Shown here one piece after another: positions 54,462-64,000 of a stretch of DNA of 64,000 nucleotides; the first letter of the stretch is position 1, and every line of letters starts with the position of its first letter. The stretch is from positions 4,402,001-4,466,000 of the forward strand of contig OX442323.1 in NCBI GenBank assembly GCA_949358305.1. Reading direction: 5' to 3'. Below the pieces are notes generated by a model that ran no database searches, had not been told where the DNA came from, and was given only the letters and a program-made list of their open reading frames with translations. The DNA is from Strigamia acuminata (lineage: Eukaryota; Arthropoda; Chilopoda; Geophilomorpha; Linotaeniidae). A program made the position numbers and the translations under genes.

Positions 54462-54671
54462 CCGGAAAGGCATCAAGCAAGTCTCCGCAAACAACAAAGA
54501 ACTTAGGCTGGGGGTGCATCTCATTGGCTGCTCGAATAGCTTTGCGAGTCAAGGCGATTTCCTTGTCCCAACCGGCATTTTCTTTCTTCTCCAAGTAAGA
54601 TTCGATCATACCAAACTGAGTGTCCGCTGCTTGAACGAAGCAGAACGGACCGTTCCATTGCCCTTCTAAGT
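54462..54671 (-). CDS. CPPED1: CPPED1 internal coding exon (first one visible)
   Basis: Coding exon of the calcineurin-like metallophosphatase CPPED1, a cytosolic Ser/Thr phosphatase family. The 210 nt exon runs from a TTTGCAG acceptor (CAG at 54674-54672) to a GTAAGT donor starting at 54461. It carries two bases of a split codon at the start and one at the end (phase 1 on both sides). It encodes the GPFCFVQAADTQFG segment, which holds the first metal-binding motif (ADxQFG in this family, in place of DxH). It also encodes CGDLLDAFP, the GDxxD metal-binding block. The upstream exon with the start codon is not recognised: about 30 N-terminal residues are missing compared with the roughly 314-residue human protein. 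Identification rests on family motifs recognised by eye. Confidence 0.93.
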
Positions 54672-54804
54672 CTGCAAATAAAACATAATCATTAATGTAC
54701 TAAACAAATGATGCTCTACAACTTCGCCATAAATTAGTTGCACACTATTTATTCTTTATTTTTCACTAAAAGTAATTTTATTCCACACTACTTTACAATT
54801 AAAG

Positions 54805-57076
54805 CTAGGTTCACAGTTGTGTTCACACTAGGGGCACACAACGCAACGCAAGGAAAAATTAGCCAAACGCAACGCAGAGTCTGTTCACACTGAAGAACAC
54901 GTGTGAACAGAGCTGAAACAATTGATGTTGCGTCTGGCCAATCAGATGGTTTCAATGAAACCTGGAATTGGATCTAGTTCTAGAAGTAGTTCCAGAATCA
55001 ATCACGATATTTTGTATTCAAACTGGATTGAAAATTCAATATTTACAGAAAAATGTCTTTCTATCCTACTTGAAAGTTCAATTTGATATCGGTCTATTCA
55101 CGCGAGTGTTAACAGCCTGAGGATGGCCAGTAGGTCGGAAAGCTTAGTTGCCACAAATCACTTTATCCTCATGAGTTATTTAGGAGTATTCACAGCATCC
55201 ATTTACATCCATAGTTAAAGCTTGCACTGCAACTTCTCCATTTCCATGAAAGCAATACCTCATTTGTGGTAAAATCTAATTAATGAACCATGAATCAATG
55301 GTAGCACGAGCCATGTACATTGCTAATACGGAACACCAGCCCAACTAATTTGTGCATGGTTTGATATGCTGATATTATCAGATCCTATCAAAAATCTCTA
55401 AACATATATCTATTTTTTCTTGTCGTTACTAAACAATGAGTAAGTATTGAAAAACCAAAAAAAAAATTAATAACTTCCTGTTTTTCCCAATTTCTTTCTC
55501 CAAATTAAAGATTGGTTAAACTTCAATACAAAAATTAACTAATCAAACAGTTAAATATTTTGAACTCTAAATTCATCTTAAACCAGCACCGAAAACCAGT
55601 ATACAGTCGACCCTCGATATAACGAATCACAAAAGACCGGAGAAATCGGTTTGTTATATCAAAATTCTTTAACATGGTGTTCAATGGCCAGCCAACCATT
55701 ATAACAAAAAATTCCAGAATAACAAAAAATTTCATTATATCGCAGTTCGTATAAGGAGATTCGACTGTATTTCAGTATTTTTTATAATACCAAAAACTAA
55801 CTGCATTCAAAAAGTCTAAAAACGACTCGTTCCCATGGGAATGACGTCACACGTATCAATACGAAACGACAGAAACGAGTCGTTTTAGACTTTTTGAATG
55901 CAGCTACTTTTTTTTTGTTCGGTATTTGTTAATTAAACTTGAAAATACCCCAAAAAACTGGTGTGTTTATACTTTGAAACAGACTGTAATACTGGTTTCA
56001 AACTGTCACAGCTGCAGTTGCATTTATATACTGTATGTGGAAATTGCGAGTGCAGTCATGATGCGGGTAGTTGATAACTGCCCGCATTATAATTATAAAT
56101 TGCATCTTGTCGTATCTCGTGTGTGCATAGTTCCATGCATGTATACTACACCAACATTAAATCAACATTATCTGAAAAAAGTACAATAAAAATTATTAAA
56201 AACACCATATGCTTCAAAAATTCATTGAAATTTACATGTAAATTTACAACTAACATTTCCATGATTTGAAAAATGTCCTTTAAAGTCCCACCTTGGACAT
56301 TGCATAGCATCTACCACAAGAATCGTTTAAACAATAGCACATGTTAAAAATATTAGCAATATTATTTAGATATAAACTTTAATTGGTACAATAACACGCT
56401 TTGCAAACTAGTTTGGAAATTGAGTGTTGGTTTTATGAGTAGGTTTCATTGTTCTCACCGGAATTGGTGCTGACAGATTTAGCCTTATTAACGAGATAAT
56501 TATCAAAGCTATTTGTAGTTCATCAGCAGAAAATGAAATTGTCTTTGCCTTCGGGACTTCCCACAGTGTTTGCTGATTATGTTATAGAGCACCAGCAGCT
56601 CCATGCAAAATCGCACAATGAATCATGCATTCAATGAGCACCATGTAATGTACCTACCAAGCTAACCTTAAGCATCTCTTTCCCTAATTCATTTTAAAAA
56701 TTAAATTAAGAATTGTACATTGTGTGCATGAATAAAAAAAATTATTTTTTGACATAAAGCTCGCAGATTCACACTTGTGTTCACAATTGACGCAACGCAA
56801 GCTGCTTGCGTTCAAAAATTCGACTCCAACTCGTCGATTCACGTCTGGTTGGCGAGACTTTGCCACATACAAACAGGCCACCATTTTCGGATTCTGGAAC
56901 TAGTTCTAGAACGAAGTCCAATTCCAGGTTTCACTAAAACCATCTGATTGGCCAGACGCAACATCAATTGTTTCAGCTCTGTTCACACTCGTGTGAACAC
57001 ACTCTGCGTTGCGTTTGACTAATTTTTCCTTGTGTTGCGTTGCGTCGCCCCTAATGTGAACACAAGTGTGAACCTA
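54805..57076. mobile_element. Candidate 2.3 kb element with about 190 bp TIRs
   Basis: 54805-55000 and 56893-57076 are inverted copies at roughly 90 percent by eye, starting TAGGTTCACA and sharing TTGATGTTGCGTCTGGCCAA and GAAACCTGGAATTGGA. They may be the ends of one DNA transposon or two separate copies; another GTTCACA..GACGCAACGCAA end at 56770 favours some nesting. The interior has a pogo MITE (55604-55767) and no transposase ORF. Confidence 0.5.
55604..55767. mobile_element. pogo/Tigger-like MITE, copy C3
   Basis: 164 bp, TA on both sides, ends CAGTCGACCCTCGATATAAC and CGTATAAGGAGATTCGACTG. Confidence 0.8.
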
Positions 57077-57880
57077 CCTTAAAGGTGCAAACTAGTCAAA
57101 CCTAGATAGTTTGGACCCGATATCTTGATGCCAAATTCAAACTGCACATTGCGTTCTGCACACATGATTACCATAAACACCATGTTGTTTTATCAGTATT
57201 AGGCCTAATCGACAAGGCTGAATATTACTAAAACAAAGACAAAGAAAGCAATGAAAATAACTCAAAATCTGAACATTTGAGCCACGTCTGCGCAGTTTGA
57301 CTTTAGCATCAAGTTTCCGGGCGTGAACTATAAGTATTGATGAAAGACTAGAAGACCCAAAAATGAGCTGCACGTGAGGCCAAAACCACTAAAGCTTGTG
57401 CCCCAGTGTCTAGTGTCATTATTGGATAATCCAGCCCAGATTGAGTCATAACCTTCCCACGGATATAATAATCCCTCATCTTTAGCCATCAATATAACCT
57501 GCCAAGTACACAAAGAGGGTAAATGCAATAGCCCAAGACTATTGAATAAATTTAAACTATTCATAGTCGCACTAGGCTCATTCATAGTCTAAATGTAAAC
57601 TTTTACGTGTTAAATTTTATGTTTAAACTAATTTAAAAATATAAACAAGTTTAAATGACTTTATGAATGCGCCTACTGAAAAACAATCTCACAGGCCAAT
57701 TCATCACCAACAACCAAAAGCTATAAACCTTGTCCAGGCACTATAAGCTGCAATCTGCGCGCCAACCTTGCATTCACACCTAGAATTGGGAAAACCACAG
57801 AAAACCTAGTTGGAGTCGGTTGGTAGACGTTATTGCCATAGAAACAGTACCTTAATCAGACAAGGATGAGAGACAACTGC

Positions 57881-57963
57881 GATTCCCAGCAGATCCATCC
57901 ATCCATCCAAGTACTGACTAGACCCAATGCTGCTTTATTTGTGATTGTCTCAAGTCCCGGAGG
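57881..57963 (-). pseudogene. 5S rRNA-derived sequence
   Basis: The minus strand reads in order GCAGCATTGGGTCTAGTCAG, then TACTTGGATGG, then CTGCTGGGAATC. These correspond to the box C and 3' half of 5S rRNA (GCA.C.TCGGGCCTGGTTAG, TACTTGGATGGG, GCCTGGGAATAC). There is an extra GGAT repeat. Either a degenerate 5S copy or a 5S-derived SINE; no tail identified. Confidence 0.6.
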
Positions 57964-59350
57964 AGCAGCCATCTTAAAAGTCTGGCTGGTAATGTATTCG
58001 GCCTAGCGTATGTTCGTTCCAAGAGAAGATCAGTAGACTGTAACTCGCTTCAAGTTAACAAACCAAAATTCACACTTCTGAATAAACTATTTTGAAGTGA
58101 AAAAGAAAAGATGAAACAAAAAACTAAACTGAGTTCAATAACTTCCCATGGCTTTCACCCTCAAGCAATAAAAATGTCAGGTAGTGGCAACTGCTTTTTT
58201 CTTCTTCTAACCATCCTCCCTCAGAATAATGGCATCCTATTCTACTATGATCTTGATTTATTCTCACAAACTGTTTCTTTTTGTGTTTGTGCACCATCAA
58301 ATGTCTGTCTTCTTTATTGCCAATTCATGCACTGTTAATGTTTACTTCATTTATTTTTCCTACCACCACTTTTTTGCACACTACACACCTCTGAAATTAT
58401 TAATCAACATGGCAACAACCACACATGCATTTCTTTTGTGCATACAAAACACTAATCTTAACAAACAAATTTTAATTCATAAAATCCCAAAGTAAACTTC
58501 TTGCCAGTCCTAACATATTTCTTTGTTTACTTTATGAACTGACCTTGTTTGCTGAGTGCACAACACTCTCATGCTCGAGTTCAAACACTGCAAGCTCAAA
58601 TCTGGCAGTATAGAAAGTAGAAGGAATTTAAAGCTGAACTGCTCTTCTAAACCCTTCACATTAATATTGCTTCCAAAAAAAATTACATCTCATGTTGAAG
58701 TCTCTTAGAAGGAACAATTTAATCCAATTGAATGTAGCTTCACACATCTAGAGCTAAATCAAATTGAGCCTAAATGTGGTTTCACTCAACGTCTTTCCAC
58801 AACGACCCATCCTCTTCAAGTACTGTGGATTTATTCTTATTCCAGCAATCAAGCAATGATACACGGGATCAATAAAAGCAAGGCTTCTTCAAAGACAAGA
58901 ATTTGAGTCATCAACTGGAATTCACCCTACTCCTACACAATACGGGCGACCGACTGTTATTTCCTTCCAGGAAAACAGAGCGTTAAGTGAAATAAGCGCT
59001 AGGCCAGCGTGTGTAAAAGTTCACTTAAAAGAGCATTACACCTTGTTCGCACCAAATGAAGCCCTAACATAGGCTGGCCTACATTAAGTCAGGATGATAT
59101 TGTCTACAAAATGATTAGGCGAATGTGTTCGCACCATAAAGTAAAAAAAAACACATATCCAGCGTGTAGCCAATAGACAACCAACTAACCATGCACACTG
59201 AACTGTGGAATGTCTAAATTTTGCGAAGTTATAAAGCAAAATATTACTTGTATGAATAACAAATAAACAGTGTTGTATCTAACGCAAACTATTAGTTCGC
59301 GTTGGCGAACTAAGTTCGTTAGTTCGCAAACTAAGATCGCGAACTAAACT

Positions 59351-59529
59351 ATATTCCAAAAAGTATTTGAAATACTCCCATTGGTTGGGAGCTTCATAAC
59401 ACCAGTATAAATGCATTGCGACAAAACAGCACAAGTCTAATAGAATCTGAAAACAGCATCATATTCAATACACAACTGAACTAGAGACAAAATCTCCAAT
59501 GGGAGTATTTCAAATACTTTTTGGAATAG
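59351..59529. mobile_element. About 180 bp MITE inside TTAGTTCGC repeats
   Basis: Inverted ends TATTCCAAAAAGTATTTGAA (about 33 bp, near perfect). The flanks on both sides are rich in GAACTAAGTTCGTTAGTTCG-like palindromic and tandem motifs (59285-59645). Confidence 0.65.
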
Positions 59530-59843
59530 AGTTTAGTTCACTTTTTCAAGTGAACACAAAAAACAAACTTAGTTCACTTTTACAAGTGAACGAAAAAAAC
59601 GAACTTAGTTCACTTTTTAGAGTGAACTTGAACGAAGTTTGCGTTCACCATGTTTTATGATGAAAACGTCGCAAAAACGTAACTTTTTGCATCAGTTTTA
59701 AACATTTTGATGAAGTTTTGATCTTCAAAACATTCATTTTAATCACTTTTTACAACAAAAACGGCAAAAACAGCCGTTTTCGTCATTACTGGTCGGTTTT
59801 AATGCTTTCTGACTATATTTTAATGACTCTTTATTTTCATGTG

Positions 59844-59943
59844 CAGTACAATGTGTATAAACCTAATGTTAGATTATCCGAACAATTCGACTTTACGAAC
59901 ACCCAAGTCCCCAATTAGTTCGGATAATCGAGGCTCTATTGTA
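59844..59943. mobile_element. pogo/Tigger-like MITE remnant
   Basis: The right end CGGATAATCGAGGCTCTATT|GTA and the left inverted GATTATCCGAACAATTCG surround CCCCAATTAG, a recurring pogo-type arrangement. Confidence 0.55.
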
Positions 59944-60858
59944 TATTCAAATATTAGGCTAGCTCAAATATTCTGGTGCAAACAGAGTATTACCGTGATT
60001 TTTGACAGCGTTATAATAAAATCCAGTTATAATATAAAACAGCATCATGGTGAATCAGAGTGTATAGTGAACCGAGGGCATACTGTAGATGTAAACAAGT
60101 CCTTTGGTTAAAGTTTTTGCAACATCATACCAATCGTTTTTATCGCACTAGAATCCACTAAAGGATGCTGCAGAGTCAATATTTATTCGATTGGCCTTGT
60201 TTGTGTTCCCATACTGCCAAAGGTTGACTTTCTATGCCACCAGACTGAAACTCATCCAACAAAACCTAGAGATGAATTAAATTGATTTACATTGCATAAT
60301 CTTGTAATCTAGTCCTATTTTTCTAATAAATTATTAAATAATTCAAGACGGTTCATGTTGCAGCTAAATAAAATGTGTGTATTTGCATACAATTTTTGGT
60401 GTTGAATAATTCAGTAAAATGTAAAACAGATTCCTGTGCTGTGATAAATTAAACAAAATTGTAAATCCAAAGAGCAGAGGTCAGCAAAACTTCCTCGCTT
60501 GTTAAATATTAAAATTCTAAAACATAAATAACAATGTTTGCTTTTCATTAAGCATGTTTTGCTCTTTTCAATTAAACAAATCTTTGCTCAAGCTGAAACC
60601 ACGTCCAGTGTAGACTTAATAAACCTTCATCCAGCAAGATAGTGCAACCGACGGCAGTAATTACAGAACAAAAAGCAATCTCATCTTTTTCCCTCGATCC
60701 GTCCACCGTTTGCCCGGAACCTACAACGATCACTACGTGGCTTTATATCTGCACGTATGCACGCTACGATCTGTGAGACGACTTTCTTAAGAACCCAACC
60801 ATGCATTTACGACTACTTTTCATAAGTTTAGAAAAAAAATTAAAAATTGCCTCGCGTC

Positions 60859-61035
60859 CAGGGCCGTCTTTACACTTTTCAGCACCCTAGGCTAATAAAA
60901 CTCAGGTGCCCCTTGCCCAGCACTTTTCTGTGCCCGGCGCCCTTCTGTGCCCATCGAGCCCCTGTGTCCGGCGCCCCCCTGTGCCCGGCACCCCTGGGCT
61001 GCAGCCCAGTTAGCCCAATGGTAAAGGTGGGCCTG
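60859..61035. mobile_element. hAT-like MITE with exact 8 bp duplication
   Basis: 177 bp, ends CAGGGCCGTCTTTACAC and complement GTAAAGGTGGGCCTG, flanked by CTCGCGTC on both sides. The interior has a degenerate repeat of CTGTGCCCGGCGCCC type. Confidence 0.85.
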
Positions 61036-61218
61036 CTCGCGTCAAAGGTTTTTTTTCCTCGTACTCTTAAGAATGCCTAACAAGGGGGAGGACTAGCGCC
61101 CCCCTTAACCCCCGCAAACCTAACCTTACCAGTTTTTTTAAGAAAATCTCCTTCCAGGGAGTAATGGTCGGCGACGAAATGATGGGCGACGAAATGAAGA
61201 AACCCCAGAAATAACGGA

Positions 61219-61301
61219 GATCCCCAGTAAGTCACCCACACCAGAACTAACCAGACCTAATGTTGCTTAACTTCTGTGTTCTAATGGGAACGGGTGATCG
61301 G
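61219..61301 (-). pseudogene. Second 5S rRNA-derived sequence
   Basis: The plus strand contains GTCACCCA, AACTAACCAGACCTAATGTT and GCTTAACTTCTGTGTTCTAA, then GGGAACGGGTGATC. This is the complement of the middle of 5S rRNA with scattered changes. It covers a different, more 5' part of the gene than the copy at 57881. Confidence 0.65.
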
Positions 61302-62275
61302 TTTAGTGAGCCGCCCCTCGTTGAAATTTGAAGTGTTTCATTGCCTTTCTCACCGTAAACGTAAAATATAGATGACGCTTCAATTTGGCCTACTGGAATC
61401 ATGATTGCGACACCAAATCAAAACAAACTTGATAATTGCCCAATTTGAAATGGCCATTCATAATACAGAATAGCATTTCTCCACGCATAACCTTCAACCC
61501 TCCCTTGTTGCCTTTTCATTACCACCTTTGACCGGCGTGCTTTTAATCACCACACATAAGTGGACTTCACTGCTTAACACTTGCATGGAATAAGCTAAAA
61601 TTAACAATTTCACAAGATTTAATATCACTCTGCTTTGCTGTATGCAAGCAGCAATCATTGCATCTCCGGCTCTTTGCAAAAGGGGTTATTAGTTAACCCT
61701 ATTAGCGCTGCAGCTAGCAAGCGAAGCCATAATAAGACTTGATTTAGTGCTGCCATCTGTTAACCCGAATGATACACTATTTTCTTAATTGGTAAAATTG
61801 CTAGGAATGGCAATGAACTTAACCTCACGTTTCTTAAAGTGATTTCCACTTACAAATGTTGTTTAAACTAGATTACATGGGATTACTTTTGGTGCTGCCA
61901 TCTTGGATGACCAAATCCCTGCTATAAAACCCATTTTCAGACATGTTTCTTAAGTCTTGATTCACTGCCCTTCAATTTGTGACACTGAATGATGCTGCAG
62001 AATAATCTGACCAATGAAATTGTCAAGGTTATACATCACCGGATCAGATTCAAGCCTCTCCGACACCTCCATCACTGGCAGCTTTCGAAAAATCTTTTAG
62101 TCCGATTCAACTTCTTTAAACCCATCTAAATGGATGATGTTTAAACATGCAAAACAGGTGTTTAGAATTGCAATTCAGTTTTTTTCTGCCATATTTATCC
62201 GATTCTAAGACAAACTATTTTCTCTAAAAACAGATTAAGTGCGTTTAAAGTTTCAGTTCATACCGTCTATGCCAG

Positions 62276-62576
62276 GGATCGGCAATTAATTTTAAGTGGG
62301 GTCCGGATACTATTGAAAATTGTTATCGAGGTCCAGAAAAAAACACTTAAAAACCTTACTAAAAACCTAAGAAAACGAAAAAAATACTTAAAAACCAAAT
62401 AAACACCCCAATAAACACACACAACCTAAAAAATACCAATAAAACCGAAAAAAAACACAAAGGAAAAAAAAAACAGGAAAAACAAGAAAAAAGACATCAA
62501 AAAACCAAAGAAACCAAGGGGAAAACGTCGCTAAAACGTCACCGCGGTCCAAGTATCGACCTTTCCCCCATATAAA
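62276..62576. mobile_element. Probable hAT remnant
   Basis: Starts CCAGGGATCGGCAATTAATT and ends near GCGGTCCAAGTATCGACC; the interior is A-rich low complexity. Typical hAT-type opening, but the right end is diverged. Confidence 0.4.
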
Positions 62577-63201
62577 CATCTTTTAACCCTTTCACTGTCA
62601 AACCCGTAAACATATATTCCGCCTGACACTGAGGCTCTGTGCATGCAAAAAATACCCGACAATGAAAGGATTAAACTGATTTTTCGAACGCTGCCAATCC
62701 TGTTAAATTTTTAATTTCCATAGTTGAATTTAAAGCCCGTATAGTTTCACATCAGATCTTTTTTAAGATAATGAGAAGACATTAGGAATGCTCATATTGA
62801 ATTAGCTTTTCGGGTTAGGATATGCAAATCACTTGTGCTTGCACTTGCACGAGTGATTTAATGTAATTAGCAAACTGAGACCATCACCTCAGAGCTTTGC
62901 TTTTACTTTGCTTTGCAGTCATTAACAAGTTGGTCGTACTGCTTCAAATGGACTCTGCAAACTGTTTGCCATTAAGTGGCACGGAAAGCCCGAAGCTAGC
63001 AATGAATGGACCAACCTCCTATCGCCAGGACAAAATTTCCCCAGTCTTTCTATAGTACCTAAGGGAAACCACAGACCTGACTTACACTTTTATCCAACTG
63101 GGAGTTGAATTCTTACGCCAACTGCCGACATTTTGAATCAATCCAACACTTTAAAACTTCATTTCATCACTTAAACGGAAGGGAAACAATTACCCGAGCA
63201 G

Positions 63202-63270
63202 TGGTGGATTACCCATAAGGCACATTAGGCACGTGTCTAGGGGCCCCCGAGTTTTAGGAGCCCTGGTCTT
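63202..63270. mobile_element. hAT end fragment
   Basis: CAGTGGTGGATTACCCATAA then GGCACATTAGGCACGTG and GGGGCCCC, a typical hAT terminus with no partner end found. Confidence 0.4.
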
Positions 63271-63332
63271 AGATCCTTTTTTAAAAAGACAATATTTAAA
63301 GTTTGCTTAAGTTAATAAAAGTAACGTACTCC

Positions 63333-63613
63333 TTCGATTAAGAGACGCACTCGAATAAAAATGTATGTTCGTTTGTTCTAGATATTAAATCTCCGAAAGT
63401 TCTTCACCGATTGCTTTGAAATTTTGACACAACGTTGCATTCGAATAGGCGCATATATTTTTATTTAAGGTAACGATTGTTGAACATACGCTGTGTTCGT
63501 TTCGTTAAATACACAAAAAACATTATTTTTCTACATAAAACAAAAATTGAAACTGCTATCGACGATTGCAGTTTTGAATAAGAGCCGAAACTCTTATTTG
63601 ATGAAATACAGTA
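63333..63613. mobile_element. Possible MITE
   Basis: The left CTCCTTCGATTAAGAGACGC and right AAACTCTTATTTGATGAAATAC are loose inverted partners, similar in style to the family at 53515. Confidence 0.3.
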
Positions 63614-64000
63614 AATGACTTATTAAATGATCCTAAATATCATGTCTAATGCGCATGCTTGTACACAGCTAACATCTGAATGACTGTTCAACTGAGCATG
63701 TGCAAATTGCGTCGTCATTGCTTAAGATAAGTTAAGGAAAACGAGGTTATCAACATTTTCGCGAATTTATCTTATCCAATTTGAACACATCTGATGTTAT
63801 TTTGTCAATAATAAAAGTTACTCGCTTAAACGGTGCATTTTTCCAATTTTTAGCATTAATAATTCAAAAATTTAACTAACCTTTTCACCTAAAAACACAT
63901 TTTACACACATTTCTGTAAATACAACACCTACTGCTCCCGTTACGGCATTAACCAATCCCGCACGTCGTGACAAGGCTTGGCGAATGATGAACCAATCAC

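Larger units (their letters stand above)
54672..64000 (-). other. CPPED1 5' intron or upstream region, no coding exon recognised
   Basis: Sequence 5' of the first visible CPPED1 exon. The missing first coding exon must end in a single G of a split codon before a GT donor. I could not place it with confidence, so it may lie here or beyond the window. The region contains a long-TIR element, pogo and hAT MITEs and two 5S-derived sequences. 57977-59277 and 61302-62270 show nothing else. Confidence 0.6.

Noticed and set aside
57890-58000. ATGGCTGCTCC in good start context on the minus strand as CPPED1 first exon
   Set aside because: The following sequence is 5S rRNA-like and no donor in the required phase is visible.

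Overview
This window is animal nuclear DNA. The host gene is split by spliceosomal introns, and it carries a BEL/Pao retrotransposon, a group known only from animals. The background is AT-rich and dense in short inverted-repeat transposons (MITEs). The species cannot be named from the sequence; a non-vertebrate animal is likely but unproven.

Host gene. One host gene is clearly supported: CPPED1, a calcineurin-like metallophosphatase, on the minus strand. Four coding exons lie at 54462-54671, 49257-49492, 34548-34737 and 3500-3702 (stop codon at 3500-3502). They are separated by introns of about 5.0, 14.5 and 30.8 kb. All splice sites are GT-AG and the phases join in frame. The exons give about 278 residues with the metal-binding motifs in order. 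The N-terminal exon of roughly 30 codons was not found and may lie beyond 64000.

Retrotransposons. The 30.8 kb intron holds two long LTR retrotransposons, one inside the other. A BEL/Pao element (8010-27234, minus strand, 530 bp LTRs, tRNA-Phe primer site, one gag-pol ORF) inserted into an older MITE. A 12.9 kb Ty3/Gypsy-type element (8589-21452, plus strand, 820 bp LTRs, 4 bp AGTC target duplication) then inserted into the last codons of the BEL pol gene. Both LTR pairs look identical by eye, so both insertions are young. The Gypsy element has a 1046-residue gag with a long charged coiled coil. It has a textbook -1 frameshift signal (A_AAA_AAC plus a stem), a complete pol, and an unusual third gene of about 967 residues downstream of pol. 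That third gene needs an AT-rich intron to be removed and resembles no family I recognise. It is the strongest candidate here for something undescribed.

Rest of the window. Introns and flanks hold at least ten families of TIR elements. These include pogo/Tigger-like, PIF/Harbinger-like (TTA duplication), hAT-like (8 bp duplications) and piggyBac-like (TTAA, with a huge hairpin). Several TA-flanked families start with CCGTA. A four-deep cluster of nested elements lies at 39.7-41.6 kb. Two 5S-rRNA-derived segments lie near 57.9 and 61.25 kb. Most short ORFs outside the retrotransposons and the four CPPED1 exons are chance.
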